Below, piece by piece: positions 9,252 to 16,533 of a stretch of DNA of 64,000 bases (positions are counted from its first letter, which is position 1; each line of letters begins with the position of its first letter). The translations under genes and the position numbers were made by a program. The notes below the pieces were generated by a model. It was not told the DNA's origin. It ran no database searches and saw nothing but the letters and a program-made list of their open reading frames with translations. The DNA is from Candidatus Nitricoxidivorans perseverans (GTDB lineage Bacteria > Pseudomonadota > Gammaproteobacteria > Burkholderiales > Rhodocyclaceae), in assembly GCA_030246985.1 (NCBI GenBank), contig CP107246.1:436282-500281 (forward strand). The letters are read 5' to 3'.

Positions 9252-10634
9252 CTACTCCGACGTAACGACCCAACCATCATCACCAGCGTATCTGAGTTCA
9301 AGCCGCGACCATTGAGCTGCACCGAGAGATCGGCTTGCTGCGCCGTTGATTTTTCTGGTATTCCCATGAATGGTGATTGGGAAGCCAGTGCTATCACGGC
9401 GAATTATTGTTTGACGCGCCCCAACAACTTGATTTTTTCCAGAGCCGGATAGATAAACTGTTACGCCTCCCGGCTGGCCAGTCGCGTCCACTATTTTTAA
9501 CCCGTCATCGTTATATTGAGGAGTGTATGTCGCGACGCCGGCGATTACGCGCACTCCACCACCGTTCGCGCTATACGAATTTCCGGATAAAGACTTGTAC
9601 CGTGCCCCCTGAATCTCCAGCCGACCTCCGCCTGAATTCATTAAATCATAATTGTTGCCGACATTAGCGCCGCCGTCCTCAGCTTGGAAATAGCCGCCAC
9701 GACATCTCACCCAGCCTGCAGATGCAGCGACGTCAACACAGGCAATTTTTACTCCAGGATTTGCTCCGCTCTCGTTCCTGCATATCGACCAGACATTGTT
9801 TAGTTCAAGGCGCCCGCTTACGCTCGCTTGATCTCGAAATGCCACGATATCCGCATCGGGCTCACCGACGATATTAGGCTCTCCATAACCCGTAGCCCAT
9901 GTTCCACCGTCCACCCATACGCGTGAGCCGCGTCGCAGTATGGCGTAGTGAGGATTGGTATTGCCGGGCGAATGCGCCACCATGCGGCAATGGGTGCCAG
10001 AAATAAATACGTGACCATCAAATGCCTCGATTCCAATCCCAGACGTCACAATTCTGGAATTATGCACCCATGTATTTATGAGATTTTGTATCCATATAGC
10101 TGATCTATTTGTTCCATATACATTGATGTCCAATTCGCTAATGTCCAGGAATTCATCAGATGTATCTTGCACAGAATCCTGCGGGCGAATTCCGCCAGAC
10201 CGGTTTCCTGTGCCAGTATAGTTGAGCCGGAATCTTTCCAGACGCGTATGTGCGCCGATACGAATGTTGAAGTTGCCGCTGGCGTTGACAATACAGGATC
10301 GCTTATTCATGCCGCTCAACGTGCAGTAATCCGGCAATGCCAGCTCCGATGAATCAAGCGTGTAAACCCCTGGCAGCATGACGATCTCGCCCCAGACATC
10401 CGCATTCAGAGATTGGGACGCGAGCCAATCACGAGCCGAGTATAAATTCGTAAAACGCCCCCCATCGCCGACAGAAACCCTGTAGCCATAATCCACTGAA
10501 GGCAGCACGACCCATGCCGCCCGCCCTTTATTGACCAAGTCGACTTCAAGGGGGGGGGGAAGAGACAGCGTGGCACCATCGACAGTGGCATGGATACCAT
10601 CAATGGAGATGGACTCGATTAGGCGGATGGGCAT
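9252..10634 (-). CDS. Right-handed beta-helix (pectate-lyase-fold) protein; expression probably disrupted by the IS
   Basis: The 460-residue frame is full of short Gly/Asn-rich turns and beta strands such as GVYTLDSSELALPDYCTLSG and IGIEAFDGHVFISGTHCRM, the look of parallel beta-helix proteins (polysaccharide lyases, phage tail spikes). The C-terminus (WSRLELRYAGDDGWVVTSE) resembles small beta domains at the ends of phage tail proteins. There is no signal peptide. GC is clearly lower than in the flanking genes, which suggests transfer. The ATG at 10632-10634 is followed by a C10 tract after about 25 codons. An ISL3 element begins 9 bases upstream of the ATG and has carried the ribosome-binding site GGGAGG to its far side. 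The protein could be a glycan lyase or a surface/phage-derived protein. Confidence 0.72.
   Translation of the reverse strand: MPIRLIESISIDGIHATVDGATLSLPPPLEVDLVNKGRAAWVVLPSVDYGYRVSVGDGGRFTNLYSARDWLASQSLNADVWGEIVMLPGVYTLDSSELALPDYCTLSGMNKRSCIVNASGNFNIRIGAHTRLERFRLNYTGTGNRSGGIRPQDSVQDTSDEFLDISELDINVYGTNRSAIWIQNLINTWVHNSRIVTSGIGIEAFDGHVFISGTHCRMVAHSPGNTNPHYAILRRGSRVWVDGGTWATGYGEPNIVGEPDADIVAFRDQASVSGRLELNNVWSICRNESGANPGVKIACVDVAASAGWVRCRGGYFQAEDGGANVGNNYDLMNSGGGRLEIQGARYKSLSGNSYSANGGGVRVIAGVATYTPQYNDDGLKIVDATGQPGGVTVYLSGSGKNQVVGARQTIIRRDSTGFPITIHGNTRKINGAASRSLGAAQWSRLELRYAGDDGWVVTSE
10550..10559. repeat. Homopolymer tract G10 (C10 on the coding strand) inside the beta-helix gene
   Basis: Ten consecutive G on the + strand read CCC CCC CCC C on the coding strand, giving three prolines near residue 27 of the beta-helix protein. 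Poly-G/C tracts of this length slip during replication and are classic phase-variation switches when near the start of surface-related genes. A change of one base would end translation early. Slippage here is inferred, not shown. Confidence 0.85.
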
Positions 10635-10635
10635 G

Positions 10636-10643
10636 TGAAATAT
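10636..10643. repeat. Target-site duplication of the ISL3 element, left copy
   Basis: TGAAATAT is immediately outside the left inverted repeat and is identical to the 8 bases immediately outside the right end (12051-12058). Eight-base duplications are typical of ISL3-family transposition. A perfect copy implies a fairly recent insertion. Confidence 0.95.
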
Positions 10644-10671
10644 GGCTGTTCACGGATTTCCTACGGTAAAC
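10644..10671. repeat. ISL3 inverted repeat, gene-3' side
   Basis: It starts GGCTGTTC and contains TCCTACGGTAAA. It matches the other end at 21 of the first 27 positions. Confidence 0.9.
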
Positions 10672-11954
10672 AAGCGTGCCGACGGTAATGCGGGCGGCAT
10701 GCAGTTATAGAGGAACGAAGGCGTGTCCTCTGTGTTCAACTGGAAGATCTTGAGCTTGAGATACGCCATATCGCGGAAGCCTCGGGCACGGCGGCGCAGC
10801 AGGGCGATGGAGACGTTGCCGGCCTCCAGTCGCGCAGTGGTGATCGGATGAGCGGCGTAGGCGCAGATGCCGGAACGATGGGACTGCAAGGTCTTCACGA
10901 ACTTGGCAAGGCCCGTGATCTTGGCGGCCTTGGCCATGCCGCACCAGTCGTCAAGGCGCTCGGCCATGTCCGTCGGTGTGGCCGGCTGGTGCCACAGGCG
11001 CTGCAACTGCTCCTTGAGCGTGTAGAGGGAAGCCAGCGGTTGGTTCTGTGCCAGCAACAGGTCAAGCCGGCCCTGGTCAGTGTCCTTGAGGGTGCTGCGA
11101 TTGGAGAGCAGCAGCCACAGGCTGCCCTTGATCGCCTGCTGGCCGGTGAGGTCGCCCAGCGTCTTGGCCGCCTTGAACTCGGCGCGGCGGCAATCGCGGA
11201 TCACCTTGTTGAACATCTGCATGACGTGGAAGCGGTCGAAGACGATGGATGCCTGCGGCAGCGATTCGCGCACGGCGGCGATGTAGGCCGGCCCCATGTC
11301 GAGCGCGACGGCCTTGATGCCGGCAGCGCACTCCTGCGACAGGGCGTCGAGGAACTCGATCAGCACGGCGGACTCGCGCCCTTCCTTGACCCACAGGATG
11401 CGCCCGTAATGGGTGCCGGGCGACAGGTCATAGACCAGGGTGAAGTAGCTCTGTCCCTTGGCGCGGGCGACTTCATCGACGCCGAGGTAACGAATACCGG
11501 CAAGGGTTTGCGGCTGCGGAATTGGAATCGTCTCCGCCAGGTGTGCGCATTCGATGGCTTTCACCGAATCCCAGGACAGGCCGAAATGGCGCGCCACCGC
11601 CGAGATCGGCATGTGCCGGGCCAAGCCGGCGATCAGCCGCGCCAAGCGTTTCGTCACCCGCGCCTTGGGGCAGACAAACGGCAGTTGCTCCACGCGCACG
11701 TGGCCGGGCGACAGAAAGGTCTCGGCGTACTCGATCTCGACTTCGCAGGGCCAGCCGCCGATGGGTACGTCTCGCACCGTCCGCCGCAGCAGACGATTGA
11801 CCTGCCCACGCCGCCCCGTGCGGCTATCCACCGGCCGCCGGCGCCGGTCACGGTTGCAGATGACCCGCACCCGACCGCCCTCTTCATCGAATACAACGCT
11901 CTTGATCACTTGCCCCTCAAGCCCCAAAATCTTCGCCGGGATGACCGCTCCCAT
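10650..11954 (-). CDS. ISL3-family transposase
   Basis: The 434-residue product has the ISL3 DDE layout: a Cys-poor N-terminal region, an HTH (PISAVARHFGLSWDSVKAIE, near residue 140), and a catalytic core with the Asp of GIRYLGVDEVARAKG, the Asp of KAVALDMGPAYIAAV, and the Glu of ITTARLEAGNVSIALLRRRA. The length is normal for the family and the frame is intact, so the element may be active. The stop at 10650-10652 lies only 15 bases before the ATG of the beta-helix gene on the same strand. Translation termination here could therefore allow some re-initiation into that gene. Confidence 0.95.
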   Translation of the reverse strand: MGAVIPAKILGLEGQVIKSVVFDEEGGRVRVICNRDRRRRPVDSRTGRRGQVNRLLRRTVRDVPIGGWPCEVEIEYAETFLSPGHVRVEQLPFVCPKARVTKRLARLIAGLARHMPISAVARHFGLSWDSVKAIECAHLAETIPIPQPQTLAGIRYLGVDEVARAKGQSYFTLVYDLSPGTHYGRILWVKEGRESAVLIEFLDALSQECAAGIKAVALDMGPAYIAAVRESLPQASIVFDRFHVMQMFNKVIRDCRRAEFKAAKTLGDLTGQQAIKGSLWLLLSNRSTLKDTDQGRLDLLLAQNQPLASLYTLKEQLQRLWHQPATPTDMAERLDDWCGMAKAAKITGLAKFVKTLQSHRSGICAYAAHPITTARLEAGNVSIALLRRRARGFRDMAYLKLKIFQLNTEDTPSFLYNCMPPALPSARLFTVGNP

Positions 11955-12022
11955 AATGTTGTACCTACCCGAGTCCTGGAAAACCCGCGTGGATACACCA
12001 TCTCAGGGATGTCGGTCATCTC

Positions 12023-12050
12023 ATTTACCGTAGGATTTGCCGGAAGAGCC
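12023..12050. repeat. ISL3 inverted repeat, gene-5' side
   Basis: On the - strand it reads GGCTCTTCCGGC and then TCCTACGGTAAA, mirroring the left end. Confidence 0.9.
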
Positions 12051-12058
12051 TGAAATAT
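12051..12058. repeat. Target-site duplication of the ISL3 element, right copy
   Basis: TGAAATAT directly follows the right inverted repeat and is identical to 10636-10643. Confidence 0.95.
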
Positions 12059-12066
12059 CCTCCCAG
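12059..12066 (-). promoter_or_regulatory. Stranded ribosome-binding site of the beta-helix gene
   Basis: On the - strand this reads CTGGGAGG. If the IS and one target copy are removed, GGGAGG falls 9 bases before the ATG at 10634, ideal spacing. In the present sequence 1415 bases (the element plus one target copy) have been added between the two. No gene starts at a suitable distance otherwise. Confidence 0.8.
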
Positions 12067-12094
12067 AGGGTGACCGTCAGATTGTGTTGTAGCG

Positions 12095-12943
12095 TCAGAC
12101 TCGCACACGAGGACACGTTGCCCAGTCGATCTGCTGATTTGCCATGGCGATATCCACTACTGGAAATTCCCCGATGAACCGCCGCAGTTTAGCCAGAGAC
12201 CCGGCCAAGCCATAGTAGGAGCGGAACACTCTTGCCGGGCTGAGTCCGGGCACTCTTGGCTGATCCGGATCGAAATCCCGCGGATGGAAGTAGGTCATTA
12301 CGTAGGATGATCGCTTTGTGAAATAGCGGATGGCGGAGTACGGCAGCAAACGAAAATACCCGCCACCCGAAAACACGATACGCTGGCCGAGCAGCGGAGA
12401 AACGTTGATGGGAAGTTCCCGAATTTCGTGCCCATCGTGTTCGATTACAGTCGGCCTTCCCTCTCCAAAGCCGTCAAAACCCCCGTGTGCGCGACGAGCG
12501 GGGAAAATTGAGCTGTCGTGTTCTATCCCCAGTTCCGCCATCACGCTGAAGACACAGGTGTTTTCGCGGGTGAATGAGAATCCTGGTGCGCGATGCGCTC
12601 GTACCTGGTTCCCTGTCAGATCCTCCAAAGTCTTCTTGACCCGTTCGAGGTCCGTGCGGAACTCCGCTTCCGTTTGTTCGTAGGCGAGTTGATGGGCATA
12701 GGAATGCGAGCCGATTTCGTAACCCGCGGCATGTATCTTTTGAATGACGTGGGGATATTTTTGGGCGACCCAGCCGAGACAGAAGAATGTTGCGCGTGCC
12801 CCGGTTTCGGACAATAGGTCCAATATCCGATCCGTATTGCACTCCAGGCGCGAACTGAAGTCGCCCCATGCCGCCTCGGTCTTGGTGGATTCGTTATCCA
12901 GCAAATGGAACCAGTCCTCGATGTCAAACGTCAGGATGTTCAT
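12095..12943 (-). CDS. Polysaccharide deacetylase, DUF3473/XrtA-associated type
   Basis: The 282-residue product starts MNILTFDIEDWFHLLD and has the NodB-fold metal motifs: the Asp-Asp/Glu of TFDIEDW, HSYAHQ near residue 80, and RAHRAPGFSFT near 117. The C-terminal part around YFHPRDFDPDQPRVPGL is characteristic of the DUF3473 deacetylases found in XrtA/PEP-CTERM exopolysaccharide loci. It removes N-acetyl groups from polymer sugars. The protein has no signal peptide. It follows the sugar transferase gene by 15 bases. In the pre-insertion sequence the beta-helix gene would have started about 50 bases after its stop, so the three formed one operon. Confidence 0.9.
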   Translation of the reverse strand: MNILTFDIEDWFHLLDNESTKTEAAWGDFSSRLECNTDRILDLLSETGARATFFCLGWVAQKYPHVIQKIHAAGYEIGSHSYAHQLAYEQTEAEFRTDLERVKKTLEDLTGNQVRAHRAPGFSFTRENTCVFSVMAELGIEHDSSIFPARRAHGGFDGFGEGRPTVIEHDGHEIRELPINVSPLLGQRIVFSGGGYFRLLPYSAIRYFTKRSSYVMTYFHPRDFDPDQPRVPGLSPARVFRSYYGLAGSLAKLRRFIGEFPVVDIAMANQQIDWATCPRVRV

Positions 12944-12958
12944 CAGAATGCCTTGTTG

Positions 12959-13699
12959 TCAGAGCCCCTTGGCCTCTACTACCACTCCCAGGCAGCGAGC
13001 AATGATCGTCAGGTCATACCACAAGAGGCCAAGGGGAGAAAGCCGCATGTAGTTGTCGATGTACTCATACTCGACTTCAGAATTTCCAAACCGTGATGTT
13101 CCCTTCAATGCCTGGGTTGGGCCCAATAGTCCTGCCTTAATCACGCGGCGGCTGACGTTGCCTTGGGCCAGATCCCGCTCATAGTGATGAACTGCCAAAG
13201 GTCTCGGACCCACCATGCTCATGTGGCCGACGAGGACATTGAATAGTTGCGGCAACTCATCGAGATACAGATGCTTGATGATGTTTCCAACGAAGGTTCG
13301 ATCCTCTGGCGACCACTCGGCCGCATATCCGCGCCAATCACCTTTTGCGGCGGGGGTCGCGGAGGTCGACTTGATGACACGGATCTTGTACTTGGGAAAC
13401 ACCTGACCGGAACTGACGGCGTTGTAGCTGATGAAGAAATCGCCGCGGCTGGCGGGGCGAAATATGCCTTCGATGCGGCTTCCCAGGTAAAGAAGCGCGA
13501 CGATGGGTGCGGCAGCCAGCAATGCCGTGGCCGAGAATGCCTTGTCGAACGCGGTTTTGACAAATCGATCTTTCAACGGTGCCCGCAGCGAGAACACATG
13601 ACTGAATTTGGCCTGCGTTTCCTCGCTTGGTGGTGTGTAAGGAAATGCGCCATCGGGTTCCTTGGTTCCTGGGTTATTCGTCTCATAAGTCATTTCCAT
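12959..13699 (-). CDS. Bacterial sugar transferase (initiating undecaprenyl-phosphate sugar-1-phosphate transferase-like)
   Basis: The product of about 246 residues has one hydrophobic segment (AFSATALLAAAPIVALLYL) followed by the conserved catalytic domain. Recognisable pieces are KYKIRVIKST, LYLDELPQLFNVLVGHMSMV and GPRPLAVHHYERD, the last containing the PRP motif. Such enzymes start repeat-unit assembly by moving a sugar-1-phosphate from a UDP-sugar to undecaprenyl phosphate at the inner membrane. The start at 13699 (MEMTYETN) has GGAG 9 bases upstream; another ATG at 13714 is possible. It is the first gene of the - strand polysaccharide operon and is divergent from hipB. It lacks the long multi-spanning N-terminus of WcaJ-type enzymes. 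Confidence 0.85.
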   Translation of the reverse strand: MEMTYETNNPGTKEPDGAFPYTPPSEETQAKFSHVFSLRAPLKDRFVKTAFDKAFSATALLAAAPIVALLYLGSRIEGIFRPASRGDFFISYNAVSSGQVFPKYKIRVIKSTSATPAAKGDWRGYAAEWSPEDRTFVGNIIKHLYLDELPQLFNVLVGHMSMVGPRPLAVHHYERDLAQGNVSRRVIKAGLLGPTQALKGTSRFGNSEVEYEYIDNYMRLSPLGLLWYDLTIIARCLGVVVEAKGL

Positions 13700-13880
13700 G
13701 ATATTTCGCTCCATGAAGAACTCACGATCGGGGCCGGGGCAGGATTTTCGGGGCGGGAATCACCATGGACAAAATATGGGAAAGCGGCAATAGTCCGTTC
13801 GGGTCTTTCGCAGCCTGACGGCACACGCGGCTTGTTTTCCGCGCCCCTCGGGCCATGAAGGCAATGCCCGGCAGAAATAA

Positions 13881-13894
13881 TCAACGATCGTTGA
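13881..13894. promoter_or_regulatory. Palindromic operator, copy 1 (probable HipB site)
   Basis: TCAACGATCGTTGA is a perfect 14-base palindrome. A near-copy occurs 51 bases downstream, and both lie upstream of hipB. The paired arrangement is typical of autoregulated toxin-antitoxin promoters; binding by HipB is inferred. Confidence 0.7.
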
Positions 13895-13931
13895 GTTTCT
13901 CTTGCATTAAGGGCCTAATACAATGCAAAAT

Positions 13932-13945
13932 TCAACGATCGTTTA
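13932..13945. promoter_or_regulatory. Palindromic operator, copy 2 (probable HipB site)
   Basis: TCAACGATCGTTTA repeats the core CAACGATCGTT of copy 1. Between the copies is an inverted pair TTGCATT/AATGCAA and an AT-rich stretch that could hold the promoter. The GGAGGGG ribosome-binding site of hipB follows at 13954-13960. Confidence 0.65.
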
Positions 13946-13962
13946 TCTTTATTGGAGGGGCT

Positions 13963-14199
13963 ATGGCAAACAGGGAAGTTGGTATCTCCTCTGTCGTCGA
14001 GCTTGGGGAGATTCTTCGGGCTGTCCGCAAGGAATCCGGACTGACTCAACGCGATGCCGCTGCGCTATGCAACGTCAGTTTGCCATTTCTTAACGGTCTG
14101 GAGCGGGGGAAGCCGACAGCCCAGATCGGAAAAGTTCTGTCCGTCTGCGGCCGGTTCGGTATTGACGTCAGGTTGAGATTGCCGGGTGAAACGGTATGA
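13963..14199 (+). CDS. hipB: HipB-like antitoxin, Xre-family HTH
   Basis: The 78-residue product contains a Cro/CI-type helix-turn-helix: LGEILRAVRKESGLTQRDAA followed by LCNVSLPFLNGLERGKPTAQ. The family represses its own promoter and holds the HipA kinase inactive. The ATG at 13963 has GGAGGGG 3-9 bases upstream; the reading frame is open further upstream but without a better start. The stop overlaps the hipA start by ATGA. Because hipA is broken, this antitoxin appears to be an orphan, although it may still regulate through the two palindromes upstream. Confidence 0.85.
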   Translation: MANREVGISSVVELGEILRAVRKESGLTQRDAAALCNVSLPFLNGLERGKPTAQIGKVLSVCGRFGIDVRLRLPGETV

Positions 14200-14950
14200 G
14201 CGCTTTGATTGTCTCGGCCAACGGGATCCCGGTCGGAGCCATTGAAATCGAAAATGGGCGGTGGAAGTTCGGCTACCCGCGGTTGATTTGCTGCATCTCC
14301 CCGAGCCACTTTATGTCATCGAGCGATTTGACCGGGTGCCTTTGGATAAGAGCGCGGAGAAGATGGCGGGCAGGGCATTTGGGCGGCTCCATCAGATAGA
14401 TCTGTGCCAGGCGTTGGGTGTGGCGCCTTCAAAGAAATACGAGAGCGAGGGCGGACTGGGGTTGCATCACTTGTTCGGGGTTCTTCGAGGCACGTTCATC
14501 GATCGCCCAATCGTGGCTGCCAATGCCGTTGTCCAGTGGGTCGCTTTCAACTATCTGATCGGAAATCTGGACGCGCACGCCAAGAACATCGCTTTTCTGA
14601 TGCGGGGGCAAAAGGCGGCGGTGGCGCCGTTTTACGACATGCTCTGCGTGGAGGCGTACCTGCCAAGGCAGACCATGTCCATGGCCATCGCCGGTGAGAA
14701 CAAGCCCGGCTGGGTGGAGGGGCCGCACTGGGATGCGATGGCCTATGAAGCCGGCGTGGCGCCAAGGCTGGTTCGCGGTGTCTTGTCGCGGATGAGCGCG
14801 GACTTGCCGGACGCCATCTCCAAAATCATCGGAGACGAACGGCTGTTGCCGGTCGAGCGAGATTTTCTGAGAGAGAAAGTGCTGCCTGTCATTGAAGAGC
14901 GACGAGGGTTCGTCGCCGATGCGATCAGGCATCAACGCCCACTGTGGTAG
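14196..14950 (+). pseudogene. hipA: hipA-like kinase toxin, internal deletion and frameshift
   Basis: The first codons (MSALIVSANGIPVGAIEIEN) are a normal HipA N-terminus. After GRWKFGY near 14276 the frame jumps to the +2 frame, where HipA sequence resumes as VDLLHLPEPLYVIERFDRV and continues to the end: GRLHQIDLCQALG, KYESEGGLGL, YLIGNLDAHAKN (with the catalytic Asp) and the metal-binding YD. Normal family members are about 400-440 residues; only about 250 codons remain. The missing piece of about 150-190 codons includes the rest of the N-terminal domain and the ATP-binding lysine region. The product cannot be a working kinase. Confidence 0.85.
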
Positions 14951-15036
14951 GCGTTGATAGCGGATAACGCAGGCGTATTGAGTTTGGTGGCCGACCTTCT
15001 TGCATTTTTTGGTTGCCTGATGCTGAATGCTTCTCC

Positions 15037-15987
15037 ATGCACGACACTCTTCCCCTGCTGGTTTCCTCCGATTTCCCGGCCGTCCGGCGCGACCGGCTGG
15101 GTGTCTTGCAAGCCAATCTCGGCTACCGCTGCAACCAGTCCTGCCTCCATTGCCATGTCGCCGCAAGCCCGAAGCGAACCGAGGAGATGTCCTGGCCGAC
15201 GATGGAACTGCTGCTGCGTTTCGCCGAGCGCCAGGGCGTCGCCACGCTCGACCTGACGGGCGGGGCGCCGGAACTGAATCCGCATTTCCGCCGCCTGGTG
15301 GCGGCCGCCCGCGCGCAGGGGCTGAAGGTCATCGACCGCTGCAATCTCACCATCCTCAACGCGCCGGGCCAGGAAGACCTGGCCGGATTCCTGGCGGCCC
15401 ACGAGGTCGCGATCGTCGCCTCGCTGCCTTGCTACCTGGAAGAGAACGTCGACCGCCAGCGCGGCGAGGGCGTGTTCGAATCCAGCCTCGCCGCGCTGCG
15501 CCGGTTCAACGCCCTCGGTTACGGAAAGGATCGCGAGCTGAACCTGGTCTACAACCCCGGCGGCGCGAGTCTGCCGCCGGATCAGGCGCAACTCGAGGCG
15601 GCGTACCGGGAGCAACTGGCCGCCCGTCACGGCATCGTCTTCAACCGCCTGCTTGCGCTGGCCAACATGCCGATCAATCGCTTCGGCAGCACGCTGCTCT
15701 CACGCAACGAATTCCACGACTACCTGCGCCTGCTCAAGGGGGCGCACCGCGACGGCAACCTGGTCTCGGTGATGTGCCGCACGCTGGTCTCGGTGGACTG
15801 GCGGGGCTTCGCACATGACTGCGATTTCAACCAGATGCTCGGCCTGCCGCTCGGCGGCGCCGCCGAGCCGGTGCACCTATCGGAACTCCTGGAACATCCG
15901 TTCGACGGCCGGCCGATCCGCGTGGCCGATCACTGCTATGGCTGCACCGCCGGGCAGGGCAGCAGTTGCGGCGGCGCGCTCGCCTGA
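15037..15987 (+). CDS. arsS: Arsenosugar biosynthesis radical SAM protein ArsS
   Basis: The 316-residue product has the radical SAM cluster CNQSCLHCH at residues 32-40 (CxxxCxxC), preceded by LGVLQANLGY as in ArsS proteins. At the C-terminus is the auxiliary cysteine segment HCYGCTAGQGSSCGG. ArsS enzymes are linked to the 5'-deoxyadenosine transfer that makes the ribose part of arsenosugars from dimethylated arsenic. The start is taken at ATG 15037 (MHDTLPLL); a TTG at 15013 in frame is an alternative. The ribosome-binding site is weak. The two glycosyltransferase-family genes that usually accompany it are present 4.6 kb downstream, but no arsM is in the window. Confidence 0.85.
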   Translation: MHDTLPLLVSSDFPAVRRDRLGVLQANLGYRCNQSCLHCHVAASPKRTEEMSWPTMELLLRFAERQGVATLDLTGGAPELNPHFRRLVAAARAQGLKVIDRCNLTILNAPGQEDLAGFLAAHEVAIVASLPCYLEENVDRQRGEGVFESSLAALRRFNALGYGKDRELNLVYNPGGASLPPDQAQLEAAYREQLAARHGIVFNRLLALANMPINRFGSTLLSRNEFHDYLRLLKGAHRDGNLVSVMCRTLVSVDWRGFAHDCDFNQMLGLPLGGAAEPVHLSELLEHPFDGRPIRVADHCYGCTAGQGSSCGGALA

Positions 15988-15996
15988 AAGGAGAAC

Positions 15997-16533
15997 CTAC
16001 TTGCCGCCCCAAAGCTCCTGCAGCCGGGCGTCGCGGCCGCAGCCGCGGCGATAGAAGTTGTAGCGGATCGGGTTCTTCTTGTAGTAGCCCTGGTGGTATT
16101 CCTCGGCCGGGTAAAAGGCCGTCGCCTGCACGATCTCGGTGTGGATCCGCGCGACTCTGCCGCTCTTGAGCAGGGCGTCGCGGCTCTGCTCGGCCGCCTG
16201 GCGCTCGGCCTCGTTCCGCCAGTAGATGCCGCTGCGGTACTGGCTGCCGATGTCGCAGAACTGCCGGTCTTTGACGGTCGGGTCGATGTTGCGCCAGAAG
16301 TGGTCCAGCAACTGGCGGTAACTGATGCGGGACGGATCGTAGGTCACGCGCACGGCCTCGGTGTGCCCGGTGCCGCCCGCGCTCACCTGCTCGTAGCTCG
16401 GGGCGACCGTCCTGCCGCCGGTGTAGCCGGACTCGACGCCGATCACGCCCGGCAGTTTCTCGAAGTCGGACTCCATGCACCAGAAGCAGCCGCCGGCGAA
16501 TATCGCGGTGGCGATGGCGGCCGTCGTCATCAT
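15997..16533 (-). CDS. msrA: Peptide methionine sulfoxide reductase MsrA
   Basis: The 178-residue product carries the catalytic GCFWCMESDF motif near residue 15 and further MsrA landmarks: GYTGG, SGGTGHTE-like SAGGTGHTEAV, DPTVKDRQFCDIGSQYRSGI and EEYHQGYY. It reduces the S epimer of methionine sulfoxide in proteins. The first ATG of the ATGATGAC start overlaps the msrB stop, so the two are coupled. Longer upstream extension is not plausible because it runs through msrB in another frame. Nine bases separate its end from convergent arsS. Confidence 0.93.
   Translation of the reverse strand: MMTTAAIATAIFAGGCFWCMESDFEKLPGVIGVESGYTGGRTVAPSYEQVSAGGTGHTEAVRVTYDPSRISYRQLLDHFWRNIDPTVKDRQFCDIGSQYRSGIYWRNEAERQAAEQSRDALLKSGRVARIHTEIVQATAFYPAEEYHQGYYKKNPIRYNFYRRGCGRDARLQELWGGK

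Larger units (their letters stand above)
10644..12050 (-). mobile_element. Complete ISL3-family insertion sequence, 1407 bp
   Basis: The ends are imperfect inverted repeats of about 27 bp (10644-10671 and 12023-12050) that share GGCT at the tip and an inner TCCTACGGTAAA. Both are bounded by the duplication TGAAATAT. A single transposase gene fills the element on the - strand. No passenger gene is present, unlike larger ISL3 relatives. The element is inserted just upstream of the ATG of the beta-helix gene, and its transposase reads toward that gene. Confidence 0.95.

Noticed and set aside
12095-13714. Reading the deacetylase and sugar transferase as part of a full XrtA/PEP-CTERM locus
   Set aside because: Only these two related genes are present; no exosortase or PEP-CTERM protein is in the window, so the link is kept as a family comparison only.
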